The position numbers and the translations under genes are program-made. Positions 8,199-16,879 of a DNA stretch of 64,000 nt are shown here, one piece after another. Source of the stretch: Roseibium hamelinense (lineage in GTDB: Bacteria; Pseudomonadota; Alphaproteobacteria; Rhizobiales; Stappiaceae). Position 1 is the first letter of the stretch. The number at the start of each line of letters is the position of its first letter. The DNA is taken from assembly GCF_007830545.1 (NCBI RefSeq), contig NZ_VLLF01000001.1, positions 186,001 to 250,000 of the forward strand, read 5' to 3'. Under the pieces are notes generated by a model. The model ran no database searches. It had not been told where the DNA came from and was given only the letters and a program-made list of their open reading frames with translations.

Positions 8199-9299
8199 TA
8201 CGGGGGGGCGTGCTGTCAAACCCGCACAGCGCCTCGACACCCTGACCGGATTGCGCGGGTATGCGGCGCTTCTTGTTGTCGCGTTTCATATCAGCTTGAA
8301 CCGGTTTTTTGCGGGGGATGCCGGATTTGTTGAGCCGGGGAAATTCCTGCTGTCCAATGCAGGCTGGTTCGGCGTTACCTTCTTTTTCGTTCTGTCCGGG
8401 TTTGTCTTAACTTGGTCACTTCGGGAAGACGACACGCCGGGACGGTTCATGTGGCGCCGGATGGCGTTGCTTTGGCAATTGCCGGTCTTGGCGCCACCCA
8501 GGTCTGGGAAGCGGTGGCAAACCTGTTCTTGCTTCATGCCTGGATCCCGCGTGATACGGCGTTTTTTAGCATCAACAATCCGAGCTGGTCTTTGTCGGCG
8601 GAAATGTTTTTCTACGCCATGTTCCCGTTTGCCATTCCGTTGGTAAACCGGCTCCGCAAAACAGCAGTCCTGCCAGTCATGCTGGGGTTGGTGGCCGTCA
8701 TCCTGTCGATGCCGCTGCTCGCGGGGATGTTGCCGTCCGGCGAGGTGTTTGGGTCAAATCATGCCCAGTCTCCGCTGCTGGGTGCTTCCATTCTCCAGGT
8801 TTGGTCTGTTTATGCATTCCCGCCGGTCCGGTTGTTGGAGTTTGTCGCCGGGATGCTGGCGGCACGGGCGGTACGTGAGGCCCTTTTGCCCCACCTGCCG
8901 ATATGGCTCGGACTTGCGGCCGTCGCACTTTCCTATGCGGGCAGTTTGTTTGTGCCGCTGTTGTGGCAAGTCGATGCGATATTCGTCCTGCCGGTGCTGG
9001 TGCTGATTGTTGCAGCAGCTCAAACGGCTTCGCGGCCAGCGCTGCTGGCATCCCCCTTGGCTGTCCGGATGGGCGAGATCTCCTTCGCTCTGTACCTCGT
9101 GCATGACATCATTTTAGGTGTCGGCAGAAACTGGCTCGGACCGGTGCAGCTTACTCCTACCGGCGCAGTTGTTTTTATTGCCGGTCTATTCGCCGTTAGC
9201 CTCGTCGCCGCCTTGGCGCTGTGGCGATACGTCGAAGTTCCTTCAAACAATTACCTTCGTTCCCTTTCTTTTTCCCAACCTCGCAAATTGGAGGCCTGA
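8173..9299 (+). pseudogene. Acyltransferase-3 family membrane protein with an internal frame break
   Basis: The ATG at 8173 overlaps the end of the FAD oxidase. The first frame gives RLDTLTGLRGYAALLVVAFHISLNRFF and VTFFFVLSGFVLTW, the diagnostic N-terminus of acyltransferase-3 (OafA/NodX-like) proteins. Near 8460-8470, just after FMWRRMA, that frame loses similarity. Another frame takes over with ALAIAGLGATQVWEAVANLFLLHAWIP, then NPSWSLSAEMFFYAMFP and about eight further membrane helices to 9299. The R-x-P-x-H-like segment normally found at this join is missing, so the event looks like an out-of-frame deletion of a few tens of bases rather than one lost base. Either the acylation step is lost in this strain or the assembly has a gap here. 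Confidence 0.75.
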
Positions 9300-9301
9300 T
9301 T

Positions 9302-10492
9302 ATGACTATTGCCGAAAACTGGACTGTTAAGTCCCAACAGGATGTCGCTTACAGCGTTGAAATTGTTAAAGATGTTCTTGATGTCTCCAATCTTGCACTC
9401 GTGGATGGGGAAAGCGGAGCTCGCCGTCTTATCGTCACGGACAATAGGGTCAATGATCTTTATGGCGACCGCATCAGGGCCTATGCGCAGACCAATATGG
9501 CCGAACATCGTCTTCTTGTGTTGCCGGACGGTGAGTTGAACAAGAACTGGCAGGCGGTCGAGACGGTTCTGGAGGCCATCGACAATTTCAAACTCGATCG
9601 GCGCCGCGAGCCGGTGATCGCGATTGGAGGCGGCGTGTTGACCGACGTCGTCGGGTTTGCGTGCAGCATCTATCGCCGCAATACACCTTTCGTGCGGGTT
9701 CCCACGACTTTGATGGGGATTGTTGATGCGGGCGTCGGCATCAAGACAGGTGCGAACTTCAAGACCGGAAAAAACAAGATCGGCACATATTTTCCAGCTG
9801 TCGGAAATCTGTTGGACATGTCGTTCCTTGGCACCTTGGACAAGCGGCATATCTCAAACGGTCTGGCGGAGATCCTGAAGATCGCGCTGATCAAGGACGA
9901 GCGCCTTTTTTCCTTGCTTGAAGAGCATGGGGAGACCGTTCTGGCTTCGCATTTCCAGGAGGGAACGGACTATGAGATCGAAATTATTGCCCGGTCCATT
10001 GCCGGCATGCTGGAAGAGCTGGAGCCCAATCTGTGGGAACACAAGCTGGAACGCCTGGTAGATTATGGCCACACCTTTAGCCCGAACATTGAAATGAAGG
10101 CGCTTCCGGAACTCTTGCATGGTGAGGCAGTGAATGTTGACATGGCGTTGACCACCGCGATCGGTCTGCACAGGGGGCTCGTCAACCGCGACCAGGCCGA
10201 GACCATTTTCGGGGTTATGCATCAAATGGGTCTGCCTGTGTCTCACCCCGTGGCGGATCAAAGACTGCTTTTGCAAGCCTTGGCAGATACCACCCGTCAT
10301 AGGGACGGCAAGCAAAGGCTTCCCTTGCCGGTCGGGATCGGCAATGCGGTCTTCGTCAATGATCTGACTGAGGCAGACATTTCCGCTGGCTTGAAGCTGG
10401 TTGCCGTACTTGGCGCAAAGGCTGCAAGTGCCATTGCACCCCAGGTTGCTGGCAGTGAAGCCGCGCCGGTTGCTTCGGAAGAACCGGTATGA
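9302..10492 (+). CDS. Sedoheptulose-7-phosphate cyclase family enzyme (2-epi-5-epi-valiolone synthase-like)
   Basis: 396 residues of the dehydroquinate-synthase fold. It has the NAD motif IGGGVLTDVVGFACSIYRR (about 108-126), VPTTLMGIVDAGVGIKTG (133-150) and KNKIGTYF. The metal ligands are E190, H257 (in YGHTFSP) and H273 (in LLHGEAV), with the 16-residue His spacing of the family. The signatures SIYRRNTPFVRVPTTL, KRHISNGLAEILKIALIKD and GHTFSPNIEMKALPELLHGEAV match EEVS/desmethyl-4-deoxygadusol-type cyclases rather than AroB. These convert sedoheptulose 7-phosphate to a C7 cyclitol using NAD catalytically. TGGAGG lies seven bases before the ATG. Which cyclitol forms must be settled by alignment or assay. 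No O-methyltransferase or ATP-grasp ligase is nearby, arguing against mycosporines. Confidence 0.88.
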   Translation: MTIAENWTVKSQQDVAYSVEIVKDVLDVSNLALVDGESGARRLIVTDNRVNDLYGDRIRAYAQTNMAEHRLLVLPDGELNKNWQAVETVLEAIDNFKLDRRREPVIAIGGGVLTDVVGFACSIYRRNTPFVRVPTTLMGIVDAGVGIKTGANFKTGKNKIGTYFPAVGNLLDMSFLGTLDKRHISNGLAEILKIALIKDERLFSLLEEHGETVLASHFQEGTDYEIEIIARSIAGMLEELEPNLWEHKLERLVDYGHTFSPNIEMKALPELLHGEAVNVDMALTTAIGLHRGLVNRDQAETIFGVMHQMGLPVSHPVADQRLLLQALADTTRHRDGKQRLPLPVGIGNAVFVNDLTEADISAGLKLVAVLGAKAASAIAPQVAGSEAAPVASEEPV

Positions 10493-11211
10493 CCCCGGCA
10501 CCTTGTCTGGTGCCTCCTCCCCGGACCCCAAGAGGCCATGCAACCGTAATCGGAGTGCACGGCTCGGAAGGGGCAACAGGGTGGAAGGCCTTCTATACGC
10601 GGCGTGACCTAACGTCGCCAACAGAAGCGGTGGAATGGGCAACCCTTCCACCGGGGGCTGTGAGCGGGGAGCACCGGCACACCCGGACAGAGGAAATCTA
10701 TCTGATCCTGGACGGGGAAGGCGAATACGCGTTGAACGGCATTCGTCACCCGGTGCGCGCGGGAACCCTCGCACTGACACCCCCTGACAACACGCATGGA
10801 CTGGAGAACACCGGAAACGGTGTTCTCAACTGGTGGGTTATCGAGACGCTGACACCCCGTACCCAAGAGGTATTGGCCGGTGCGTCTCCGTCCGGGAGCA
10901 ATTCAATGCCTGCGCATATTTTTGACTTAACCAAAACGCCGAACATCGATGCAACGCGCATCTTCTCAGGTCCTTTGACGAGTGTGAACCGCGCTGTTCT
11001 GAAACAGGGCGACCAGTCATTTTTCGGTGATGGGACGCATGAAATTGCCGTCTTTTTGAACCGGGGGAAAGCCAACATCGCTTTTCCGGGTTTCGATGGT
11101 CCGCTTGAGGGACCGGCGTGTTTTCTGGTGCCAGCGGGAGGCGAGGCCGCCGTCGGTGCGCTCAGCGAAGCCGAACTCTATTCGGTTCATTTGAGGGTGC
11201 CGCAGCAATGA
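10489..11211 (+). CDS. Bicupin-like protein with one intact cupin site
   Basis: 240 residues, with ATGA overlap to the cyclase, so translation is coupled. The N-terminal cupin carries the metal pattern H62, H64, E68/E69 and H103 (PPGAVSGEHRHTRTEEIYLIL and PPDNTHGLENTG). The C-terminal half looks like a second barrel without the His pattern. Small cupins in biosynthetic operons act as isomerases, epimerases, dehydratases or dioxygenases, and the sequence does not decide among these. The coupling implies action close to the cyclase product. Confidence 0.75.
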   Translation: MTPAPCLVPPPRTPRGHATVIGVHGSEGATGWKAFYTRRDLTSPTEAVEWATLPPGAVSGEHRHTRTEEIYLILDGEGEYALNGIRHPVRAGTLALTPPDNTHGLENTGNGVLNWWVIETLTPRTQEVLAGASPSGSNSMPAHIFDLTKTPNIDATRIFSGPLTSVNRAVLKQGDQSFFGDGTHEIAVFLNRGKANIAFPGFDGPLEGPACFLVPAGGEAAVGALSEAELYSVHLRVPQQ

Positions 11212-11564
11212 TCTTCAAAACAGTCGATCAAGATGACTATTGGACATGCCTTATACGGCGCGGAATGCTGCACAGTGACGCTGAATCCGTTGAACACTGG
11301 ACCCTTGAAGGGGGGCGGGAACTTGAGTTTCCGGAAGGACATGGGGTCGATGAGACAATCATCGTGCTGTCTGGGCGCTTCCAGCTGGAGAGCGCAGTTC
11401 TCGAACCTGGCAGCGCTGTGTTTTTGGGAGAAGTGGACGGTTCCGTGTCACTCCGCTCCTTGCAGTCCGGCGCACTCCTAAGCGTTCGTGTTTTGAGCCA
11501 AAGGGCAATCTCGTCTTTGCCGGCGCGCGTCCCCGAACTCCCGGTGCATGAACGTGCCCTCTAG
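11208..11564 (+). CDS. Small cupin-like protein without the metal-binding His pattern
   Basis: 118 residues, with ATGA overlap to the preceding bicupin gene. The pattern FPEGHGVDETIIVLSGRFQLE...VLEPGSAVFLGEVDG follows a cupin barrel, but the HxH pair is absent. A degenerate or structural cupin, or a partner subunit of the preceding protein, is the most economical reading. Its fusion-like overlaps on both sides show that it belongs to the operon. Confidence 0.65.
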   Translation: MIFKTVDQDDYWTCLIRRGMLHSDAESVEHWTLEGGRELEFPEGHGVDETIIVLSGRFQLESAVLEPGSAVFLGEVDGSVSLRSLQSGALLSVRVLSQRAISSLPARVPELPVHERAL

Positions 11565-12717
11565 CTTTCGGCCGGCGGCGGTTGCCGAGCAATTGGCGCT
11601 GCCGTCCGCCATCTTTTTTGCCGTTACGGTTGAGATGGCACCTGCCGGGTCTGTTCACCATATTGCCGAAGGCTTCGGGGCGAGCGTGCCGGAGGCGGCC
11701 ATGGGCTCGGCCTTTTACGCTGTTGCAACCGCCTTGCTCGCCTTGCCAATGGCGTTTATTTTGCGCCGGTCCAATCTCAGGCGCGCATTCATGGCAGCGT
11801 CATTTGCCTTCACACTCATGGCTCTTGCGTCAGCATTTGCGCCCGACATCCTTATCTACACCGGTTTTCGGGTTGCAAACGGCCTGGTTCATGCCGCGTT
11901 TTTTCCCCTTGCGCTCGCGTTGGCTGCCCGTTCGGCACGTGCGCAGCCGGAGCGTGCCGTAGCGAAAGCCCTGATGGGGAACGCGCTTGCCCTTGCGCTT
12001 GGAATTCCGGCCGGAGAGGCGATGGCGGAGCTTGCCTCCTGGCGGTTGCCTATGGCCGTTGCGGCCGTTGGCGTGGTGTGTTCTGCCGCTTTTGCACCCG
12101 CTGTTCCCGTCGGGGCATTTTCAACAGACAAAAGCGAGCCGCGATTCTCCTTGAGTGGTGGCCTTGTTTGTGTCGGAACACTGTTTGCCTTGATCATCAC
12201 CGGGCATTTTGCATTTTACGCCTATTTCGCCCCGCTGGTTGATGTATCGAGCCGGCCGGTTGCCTTGTTTCTTGCGCTTTACGGAGCCAGCGTTGTGCTG
12301 GCAACAATGGTTTCGGGGTACCTTGCTGCCCGTGCACGGCTGGAAAGGGCCTGCGCGATTGTGTGTGTTGAAGCAGCTGTCTTGATCGCATCGGGCCTTG
12401 CCGGAGGAGAGCTGTCATTCTTCCTGCTGGCGATCGGTGCCGGTTTTTGCTTCGGTTTGCTGCCAACACTGGTTCAAACAGAATTGCTGGAGATTGAGGG
12501 CGGGAACGGAACGCTTGCATCTGGAATAGCCGTTGTGGCTTTCAACTCCGGCATCGCAGCCGGCACGTTTGCAGGCGGGATGGTGGAGCCTTTGTCCATG
12601 CAATACCCGCCGGTCCTGGGCGGCGTTTTTCTTCTGGCGGCTGCCTTTGGATTGAGTGTCCTGGTTTTCAGCAGCGTGACGCACTCAAGTGTCTTCAGCC
12701 GGTCTTCGGGCGAGTAA
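11548..12717 (+). CDS. MFS transporter, likely product exporter
   Basis: 389 residues with about 12 hydrophobic helices, typical of DHA1-type drug/metabolite efflux proteins. It starts 17 bases inside the preceding gene. It is the last gene of the plus-strand operon, a common place for the exporter or self-protection gene. Substrate specificity cannot be read. If the Tat-exported oxidase works on the pathway product, this protein may move an immature form to the periplasm. Confidence 0.85.
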   Translation: MNVPSSFRPAAVAEQLALPSAIFFAVTVEMAPAGSVHHIAEGFGASVPEAAMGSAFYAVATALLALPMAFILRRSNLRRAFMAASFAFTLMALASAFAPDILIYTGFRVANGLVHAAFFPLALALAARSARAQPERAVAKALMGNALALALGIPAGEAMAELASWRLPMAVAAVGVVCSAAFAPAVPVGAFSTDKSEPRFSLSGGLVCVGTLFALIITGHFAFYAYFAPLVDVSSRPVALFLALYGASVVLATMVSGYLAARARLERACAIVCVEAAVLIASGLAGGELSFFLLAIGAGFCFGLLPTLVQTELLEIEGGNGTLASGIAVVAFNSGIAAGTFAGGMVEPLSMQYPPVLGGVFLLAAAFGLSVLVFSSVTHSSVFSRSSGE

Positions 12718-12997
12718 TTTTTGCAGATCTGTCGGACAAGAGTTCCGCACATTGCTTTAGGGCTCGCCCTTCAATTCCTGATGTGCCCGCGATAGTGACT
12801 GCCATAGCAGCGCTGGAGTGGGCTTCGGCCGTTTGGACGGTGCCATGCAGTGCTGACCGTTTCCGTTTTATGGCGCCCGCAGTGCCCGGTTGCGCGAACC
12901 ATTCGGAAGTCAAAGGGCAGTGGTGCCGATTGGCGTTCTCGGTCCGGGCCAAGAGGCAAGAGGCGGGCCTTTCGGAAAGCCCGCATTGCAAAAATGG
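12718..12997. other. Spacer between the two convergent arms
   Basis: Both operons end here. Short open frames exist on both strands but have poor residue composition (many Arg, His and Cys) and no ribosome-binding sites. I see no strong hairpin with a T tract. Confidence 0.4.
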
Positions 12998-13444
12998 TCA
13001 GGTCAAGGCGTGAAAGATGAAAGGTGCAACCGCATAAAACGCGGTGCGGCGTAAATCCGTGTCGAGCCAGATGGGGGACTGGGTTGCCGGTGCTGTTGCC
13101 AATTGACCAATTATGAGCGGCGCGCCCTTGGCGCCGCATTCCCCGTAAAACGCCTTGATTGCCAACCATTGGGGTATTGTCACGCGATCCGGCGGCATCA
13201 AGGTGACAATGGGTTTTGGCTCTAGGCCGGCTCGCGAGCTCTGATCGAGCGGTGCCGTCTTCCCGCAAAACAAACCGGCATATGGCGGTTTTTCGATCTG
13301 GCTTGCGAAGGCTGCAATGTACCACCGGCGGTGTTTCAAACCCGAAAAGACCGCGAGGCGGTCCAGTGCACCTTCAGGTGAACGGAAAGTGTCGCCGGAG
13401 AAAGCAGCGCTTTCCCCGACGACCAGTGCATTGCCGCACGGCAC
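12998..13444 (-). CDS. Unrecognised 148-residue protein at the end of the minus-strand operon
   Basis: The ATG at 13444 abuts the EamA gene stop, so the two are probably coupled. The sequence begins MPCGNALVVGESAAFSGDTF and has balanced, protein-like composition, but I cannot place it in a family. No membrane helix, signal or metal-binding cluster stands out; four Cys are scattered. The location suggests an accessory role in the pathway. It could also be the eroded tail of a longer gene. Confidence 0.5.
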   Translation of the reverse strand: MPCGNALVVGESAAFSGDTFRSPEGALDRLAVFSGLKHRRWYIAAFASQIEKPPYAGLFCGKTAPLDQSSRAGLEPKPIVTLMPPDRVTIPQWLAIKAFYGECGAKGAPLIIGQLATAPATQSPIWLDTDLRRTAFYAVAPFIFHALT

Positions 13445-13446
13445 GT

Positions 13447-14370
13447 TTATTTCGCTTCCTTTGCAGGGGCGGGCGGAACCACCCGGCCTGGCAGGATTGG
13501 CAGGTTCTGATTGACCGCGAAGCTGCCAAACATGATCAGGCCGATGCCGGCGAATTGTGCCAAGGTAAGAGACTGGTCATAGAAGATGTAGTCCACTCCG
13601 ATGGCAACAACCGGATAGATGAACGACATCACTGCAATCAAAGGCGTAGGAAGCTTTTGAAACGCTGAGTACATCAGGATGTACATCAGGCAAGTGTGGA
13701 CGCCGCCAAGGATCAGAAGATATCCCCATTCGACATTGGTGACCGCTTCCAGAGATCCGAAGCTTGCGAGCGGGAACAGCATGACGATGCCGATCGAGAC
13801 CTGAATCAAGGCAATCAGGTGCGGCCGGATCCCTTTGAGCTGTTTTGTGATCATGGTGGCAATCGCGTAGAGAACAGCAGCGGTCAGAGCCAGCAGCAAT
13901 CCCAGAACATAGTCCGATGACAGCGAGAATGACGCCAGATCGGTGTTGCTGACCAGAACCACCCCGATAAAGGCAACAGTGACCCAGACGACCTTGTTGC
14001 CCGGAATTGCCTCGCGAAGCACGACAGCGCCGATCAGCAGAAGGAAAAACGGCTGCGTATGATAAACTGCGGTCGCGACTGAAATCGATGCCATCGAGTA
14101 GGAACTGAACAGAAACACCCAGTTGGCGACAATAGCAACGCCGCCCAAAGCCGTCATGAGAAGGGTGGTGCGGGTCAGCCCGGTATCCGTAAAGAACCCC
14201 CGGGCAAAACAGTACAAACCGAGGAAGATGGCGCCGAACAGGCAGCGGAAGAACACGACGTTAAAAGCATCCTGTCCGGATTCAACGACAAAATATCCAA
14301 GTGTGCCGGAAAGGAACATGGCAGCGGCCATCTCCAGTGTTCCCCGGGTCCGTTCGTTCAACATAGACAT
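13447..14370 (-). CDS. EamA (DMT superfamily) transporter
   Basis: 307 residues with two EamA repeats and about ten membrane helices; the second repeat begins near YVLGLLLALTAAVLYAIATMITKQL. DMT exporters of this kind (RhtA, YdcZ-like) commonly export amino acids and amino-acid analogues. It follows the Fe/2OG oxygenase gene by 28 bp in the minus-strand operon, so export of the modified amino acid is the natural inference. Confidence 0.85.
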   Translation of the reverse strand: MSMLNERTRGTLEMAAAMFLSGTLGYFVVESGQDAFNVVFFRCLFGAIFLGLYCFARGFFTDTGLTRTTLLMTALGGVAIVANWVFLFSSYSMASISVATAVYHTQPFFLLLIGAVVLREAIPGNKVVWVTVAFIGVVLVSNTDLASFSLSSDYVLGLLLALTAAVLYAIATMITKQLKGIRPHLIALIQVSIGIVMLFPLASFGSLEAVTNVEWGYLLILGGVHTCLMYILMYSAFQKLPTPLIAVMSFIYPVVAIGVDYIFYDQSLTLAQFAGIGLIMFGSFAVNQNLPILPGRVVPPAPAKEAK

Positions 14371-14398
14371 AACAAGGTCCTATCAAATGGTTTGAGTG

Positions 14399-15439
14399 TT
14401 AGGCGTAGACATTCCAGCGGTCGGTCTTTCGATGGCGCATCGGCCAGGTGTCGCGGCGAACATTTGCCCGCAAAAGCCAGCGTTCTTCGGGACCAAAGGT
14501 CGGTGTGAAATTCGAACGCGCGTGCATGCCCTTGCGGTTATTGATCAACAAGGCCTGACCGGAGCCGATCCGGACGGAGACGTGGTGCTCCGGTCTTCCA
14601 CAGAACGCGAGAAGACGCTCCAGGGCAGCAGATGCGCGTTTGTTGGTGCCGCGCGTTCCGTTGGCCGCAACCGAAATTTCCGGAAAGTCCTCCGGCCCGG
14701 AAATGATTGCGCCCAGCCGCGACCAGATCTTTTCGCCGTTGTTGAGAAGCATCGTGAAGTTGGAGGGGGCGGCCAATTCGAACTGTGGCTTTCGGAGCTC
14801 GGCAATGTCGCTGTCGTCCAAAAGCGCGCAGAGCGTTTTGGCGTCAATGTACATGGTTTCCGCTTCACCGAACTTGTCCGGACGATGGCCGTAGAGAACG
14901 AGAAAATCGGCGTTATAGGTATGGAACCAGCCACTTTCGTCGTAAACACAATCGTTGTGGAAGTTCAAAAAGGTCTTGGAGCCGCGGTTGGATTGGGTCA
15001 TCTCAGCGCCTTGGGCCGGGATGAGATTGTGCAGGATATCTCCGTCTTTTTCGGTGGTGTATCCAATCGGTTCGCCAATCAACTTCCCAAGCCCGTAGGT
15101 CATCGCCTCGCCGACAAACGCACGGCCCGTCAAAGCAGACGGATCGTCCAATGGTGTCGGCGGAAGGTCGCGATCGGTCGGCAGGTTGTCGATCAGCATC
15201 ACGGCCGGACTGTCCGGCGCGGTTGCGAAATCATGGATTTGCATCAATGCGCCGGTGCCGATCGTCGACAGGCTGCGCCGGACCTGGGCGGCAAAGCTGC
15301 GCGGATCCTTGAAGGGATCGGTCAGGCCCTGAAGATCCCGGTACATGGCATCCCGCGTTTCATCATCAAGGATGAGCCGGCCAAGCTCGGTCCGCGGCAC
15401 CTGGAAAGGAGCCTCGTGAGAGCGAAAGACAGTGTTCAT
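14399..15439 (-). CDS. Fe(II)/2-oxoglutarate amino-acid hydroxylase, clavaminate-synthase-like
   Basis: 346 residues. The facial triad is visible: H161 and D163 in FLNFHNDCVYDE and H306 in RKGMHARSNF. R324 lies 18 residues after the distal His and matches the 2-oxoglutarate-binding Arg in VioC/AsnO-type enzymes. Such enzymes hydroxylate the beta or gamma carbon of free amino acids, or desaturate them. Its gene lies 27 bp downstream of the glutamate mutase large subunit, so 3-methylaspartate, its semialdehyde or a derived amino acid is the likely substrate. Regio- and stereochemistry cannot be read from sequence. Confidence 0.85.
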   Translation of the reverse strand: MNTVFRSHEAPFQVPRTELGRLILDDETRDAMYRDLQGLTDPFKDPRSFAAQVRRSLSTIGTGALMQIHDFATAPDSPAVMLIDNLPTDRDLPPTPLDDPSALTGRAFVGEAMTYGLGKLIGEPIGYTTEKDGDILHNLIPAQGAEMTQSNRGSKTFLNFHNDCVYDESGWFHTYNADFLVLYGHRPDKFGEAETMYIDAKTLCALLDDSDIAELRKPQFELAAPSNFTMLLNNGEKIWSRLGAIISGPEDFPEISVAANGTRGTNKRASAALERLLAFCGRPEHHVSVRIGSGQALLINNRKGMHARSNFTPTFGPEERWLLRANVRRDTWPMRHRKTDRWNVYA

Positions 15440-15466
15440 TGCTATTCCTCCGTTTTCTAGTCTGAG

Positions 15467-16849
15467 TCAGGTGTGGTCGTGCAGTTCGGGGGCGACGTCC
15501 TTCGCGAAGTACAGGATGTCGTCACGCAGCTTGTGGAAGTCGCTGGTGCCCGCGCTTGCCGTTTTGCGTTCGAGCTGGCGGATGTGACGGGCTTTTGTGG
15601 CGTGCGAAAAGGGCAGGGCTCCGGGCCGTAAGATGCGTATCGCGCCGTCTCTGTCGCGGGCCGGGAGCACGTCCGACCGGGCGTACATGCTGGCTGAGAA
15701 CGGCACGTCCAGCGTCCCCTTTTCAAAGGCGGCGCAGATGGCGGCGATCGGATCGCTTTGGGCAAGGATCGGCGAGATCAGCTCGGCAACCTCGGTTTCG
15801 ATCCAGGCCTGCTCCTCAGAAACGCGCCCCTCGTCAATCGGAATGCTGTCGAACCCCCGGCCATTGAACAGCTGCGACAGCTGAATGCCCTTGGCATTAA
15901 CCTTCGGCACCGGCACGCCGAGCGCTTCTTCAGAGGTCTTGTTGATCATCTTGGTTGCCCCGCCCATTTTTGCCGTCAGGGCGCCAAGTGCGATCAGGGA
16001 ATTGGCAGGCAGGGGACGCTCCGGAAATGCACCCATGAACTGATGCAGCACCGGAAAGACATCGACACCTTCGGGCAGATAACGCTCGCCCAGGCTCTTG
16101 ATCGCCCGAAGTGCAGCCACATCCTGGGCAACGTGACCACCCTGGCAGTAGGCGATCGAAAGACACCGGACCCCCTCGCGGGCGGCCAGGAATGCTTCGA
16201 GGAGGGACATTGCTATTGAGATGCCCGGCGGGATGAGGACAGCGGTCAGTGTGCCGAAGAACTCCCGGTCAACCGAGACGCCGGAAGCCCCAAGCTCGCC
16301 CGCGAAAGCATCCACCTCCTGCCAGTAGTGTAGTGATGAATCGAGCGGAACTTTTTTGCAGTAAGGGATGTTGTAGCCGATCCCTCCGCCTTCATAGGAC
16401 GTGATCCCGGAGGCGATCGCTGCGGCAAACAGGAGCCGTCCGTCCGGGGATCCATGGCGCACCTCAATCGGTGTAGAGACCGCTTTGTTCAATGCGCGGG
16501 TCTTTTCCCAGCCATGGGACAAAAGCGGATAGCCATTCAGGTTTTGCGGGGCGGTTTCAACCACCCTGTCGAGGACTTCAAAACGCAACAGGCGTGTATG
16601 AGCATCGATTGTCAGAGACAGGATGTCCGGGTCTGAATTTGTCTCCAGATATCTAAGCAGTTCAGTCATCTCTGTGGGGCAACCGACCCCGCAGCGCGGC
16701 TGAACAAGGACCCGGCCGGTTCTTTGTGCATTTGCCAGAAGACTATGGACACTTGGCTTCGCATCGGCCTTGATCGCAGCGATGGTCTCCTTGAGGCACG
16801 GCGGGTTTTGTCCCCGTTTTGCGGCAAAGCGCTTGTAGGTATCGAACAT
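15467..16849 (-). CDS. glmE: Glutamate mutase large (epsilon) subunit, methylaspartate mutase E
   Basis: 460 residues, close to the usual 480. Diagnostic stretches are VQPRCGVGCPTEMTELLRYL, LTIDAHTRLLRFEV, NGYPLLSHGWEKTRALN, VRHGSPDGRLLFAAAIASG, YEGGGIGYNIPYCKKVPL, VDREFFGTLTAVLIPPGI and EGVRCLSIAYCQGG. With the small subunit (encoded at 18989-19525) and adenosylcobalamin it interconverts L-glutamate and (2S,3S)-3-methylaspartate by a radical carbon-skeleton rearrangement. The reactivase MutL, found between mutS and mutE in clostridia, is absent from the operon. The small-subunit gene is separated from this one by the ASADH and aspartokinase genes. Confidence 0.9.
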   Translation of the reverse strand: MFDTYKRFAAKRGQNPPCLKETIAAIKADAKPSVHSLLANAQRTGRVLVQPRCGVGCPTEMTELLRYLETNSDPDILSLTIDAHTRLLRFEVLDRVVETAPQNLNGYPLLSHGWEKTRALNKAVSTPIEVRHGSPDGRLLFAAAIASGITSYEGGGIGYNIPYCKKVPLDSSLHYWQEVDAFAGELGASGVSVDREFFGTLTAVLIPPGISIAMSLLEAFLAAREGVRCLSIAYCQGGHVAQDVAALRAIKSLGERYLPEGVDVFPVLHQFMGAFPERPLPANSLIALGALTAKMGGATKMINKTSEEALGVPVPKVNAKGIQLSQLFNGRGFDSIPIDEGRVSEEQAWIETEVAELISPILAQSDPIAAICAAFEKGTLDVPFSASMYARSDVLPARDRDGAIRILRPGALPFSHATKARHIRQLERKTASAGTSDFHKLRDDILYFAKDVAPELHDHT

Positions 16850-16879
16850 CGTGTTGCACCTTTCCTGTTGGTTCGGCGG

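Noticed and set aside
9302..10492. Reading the cyclase as AroB (dehydroquinate synthase)
   Set aside because: No aroK or shikimate gene adjoins it, and the GHTFSP and RNGLAE-like segments match sedoheptulose-7-phosphate cyclases better.
5722..12717. Mycosporine-like amino acid or gadusol cluster
   Set aside because: No O-methyltransferase, ATP-grasp ligase or NRPS-like gene is present.
12771..13325. 184-residue minus-strand frame overlapping the 148-residue gene
   Set aside because: Composition is rich in Arg, His and Cys; the 12998-13444 frame is more protein-like and abuts the upstream stop codon.
14396..15460. 354-residue plus-strand frame opposite the Fe/2OG oxygenase
   Set aside because: The antisense gene has all catalytic residues; the plus frame has no motif or ribosome-binding site and is a coding shadow.
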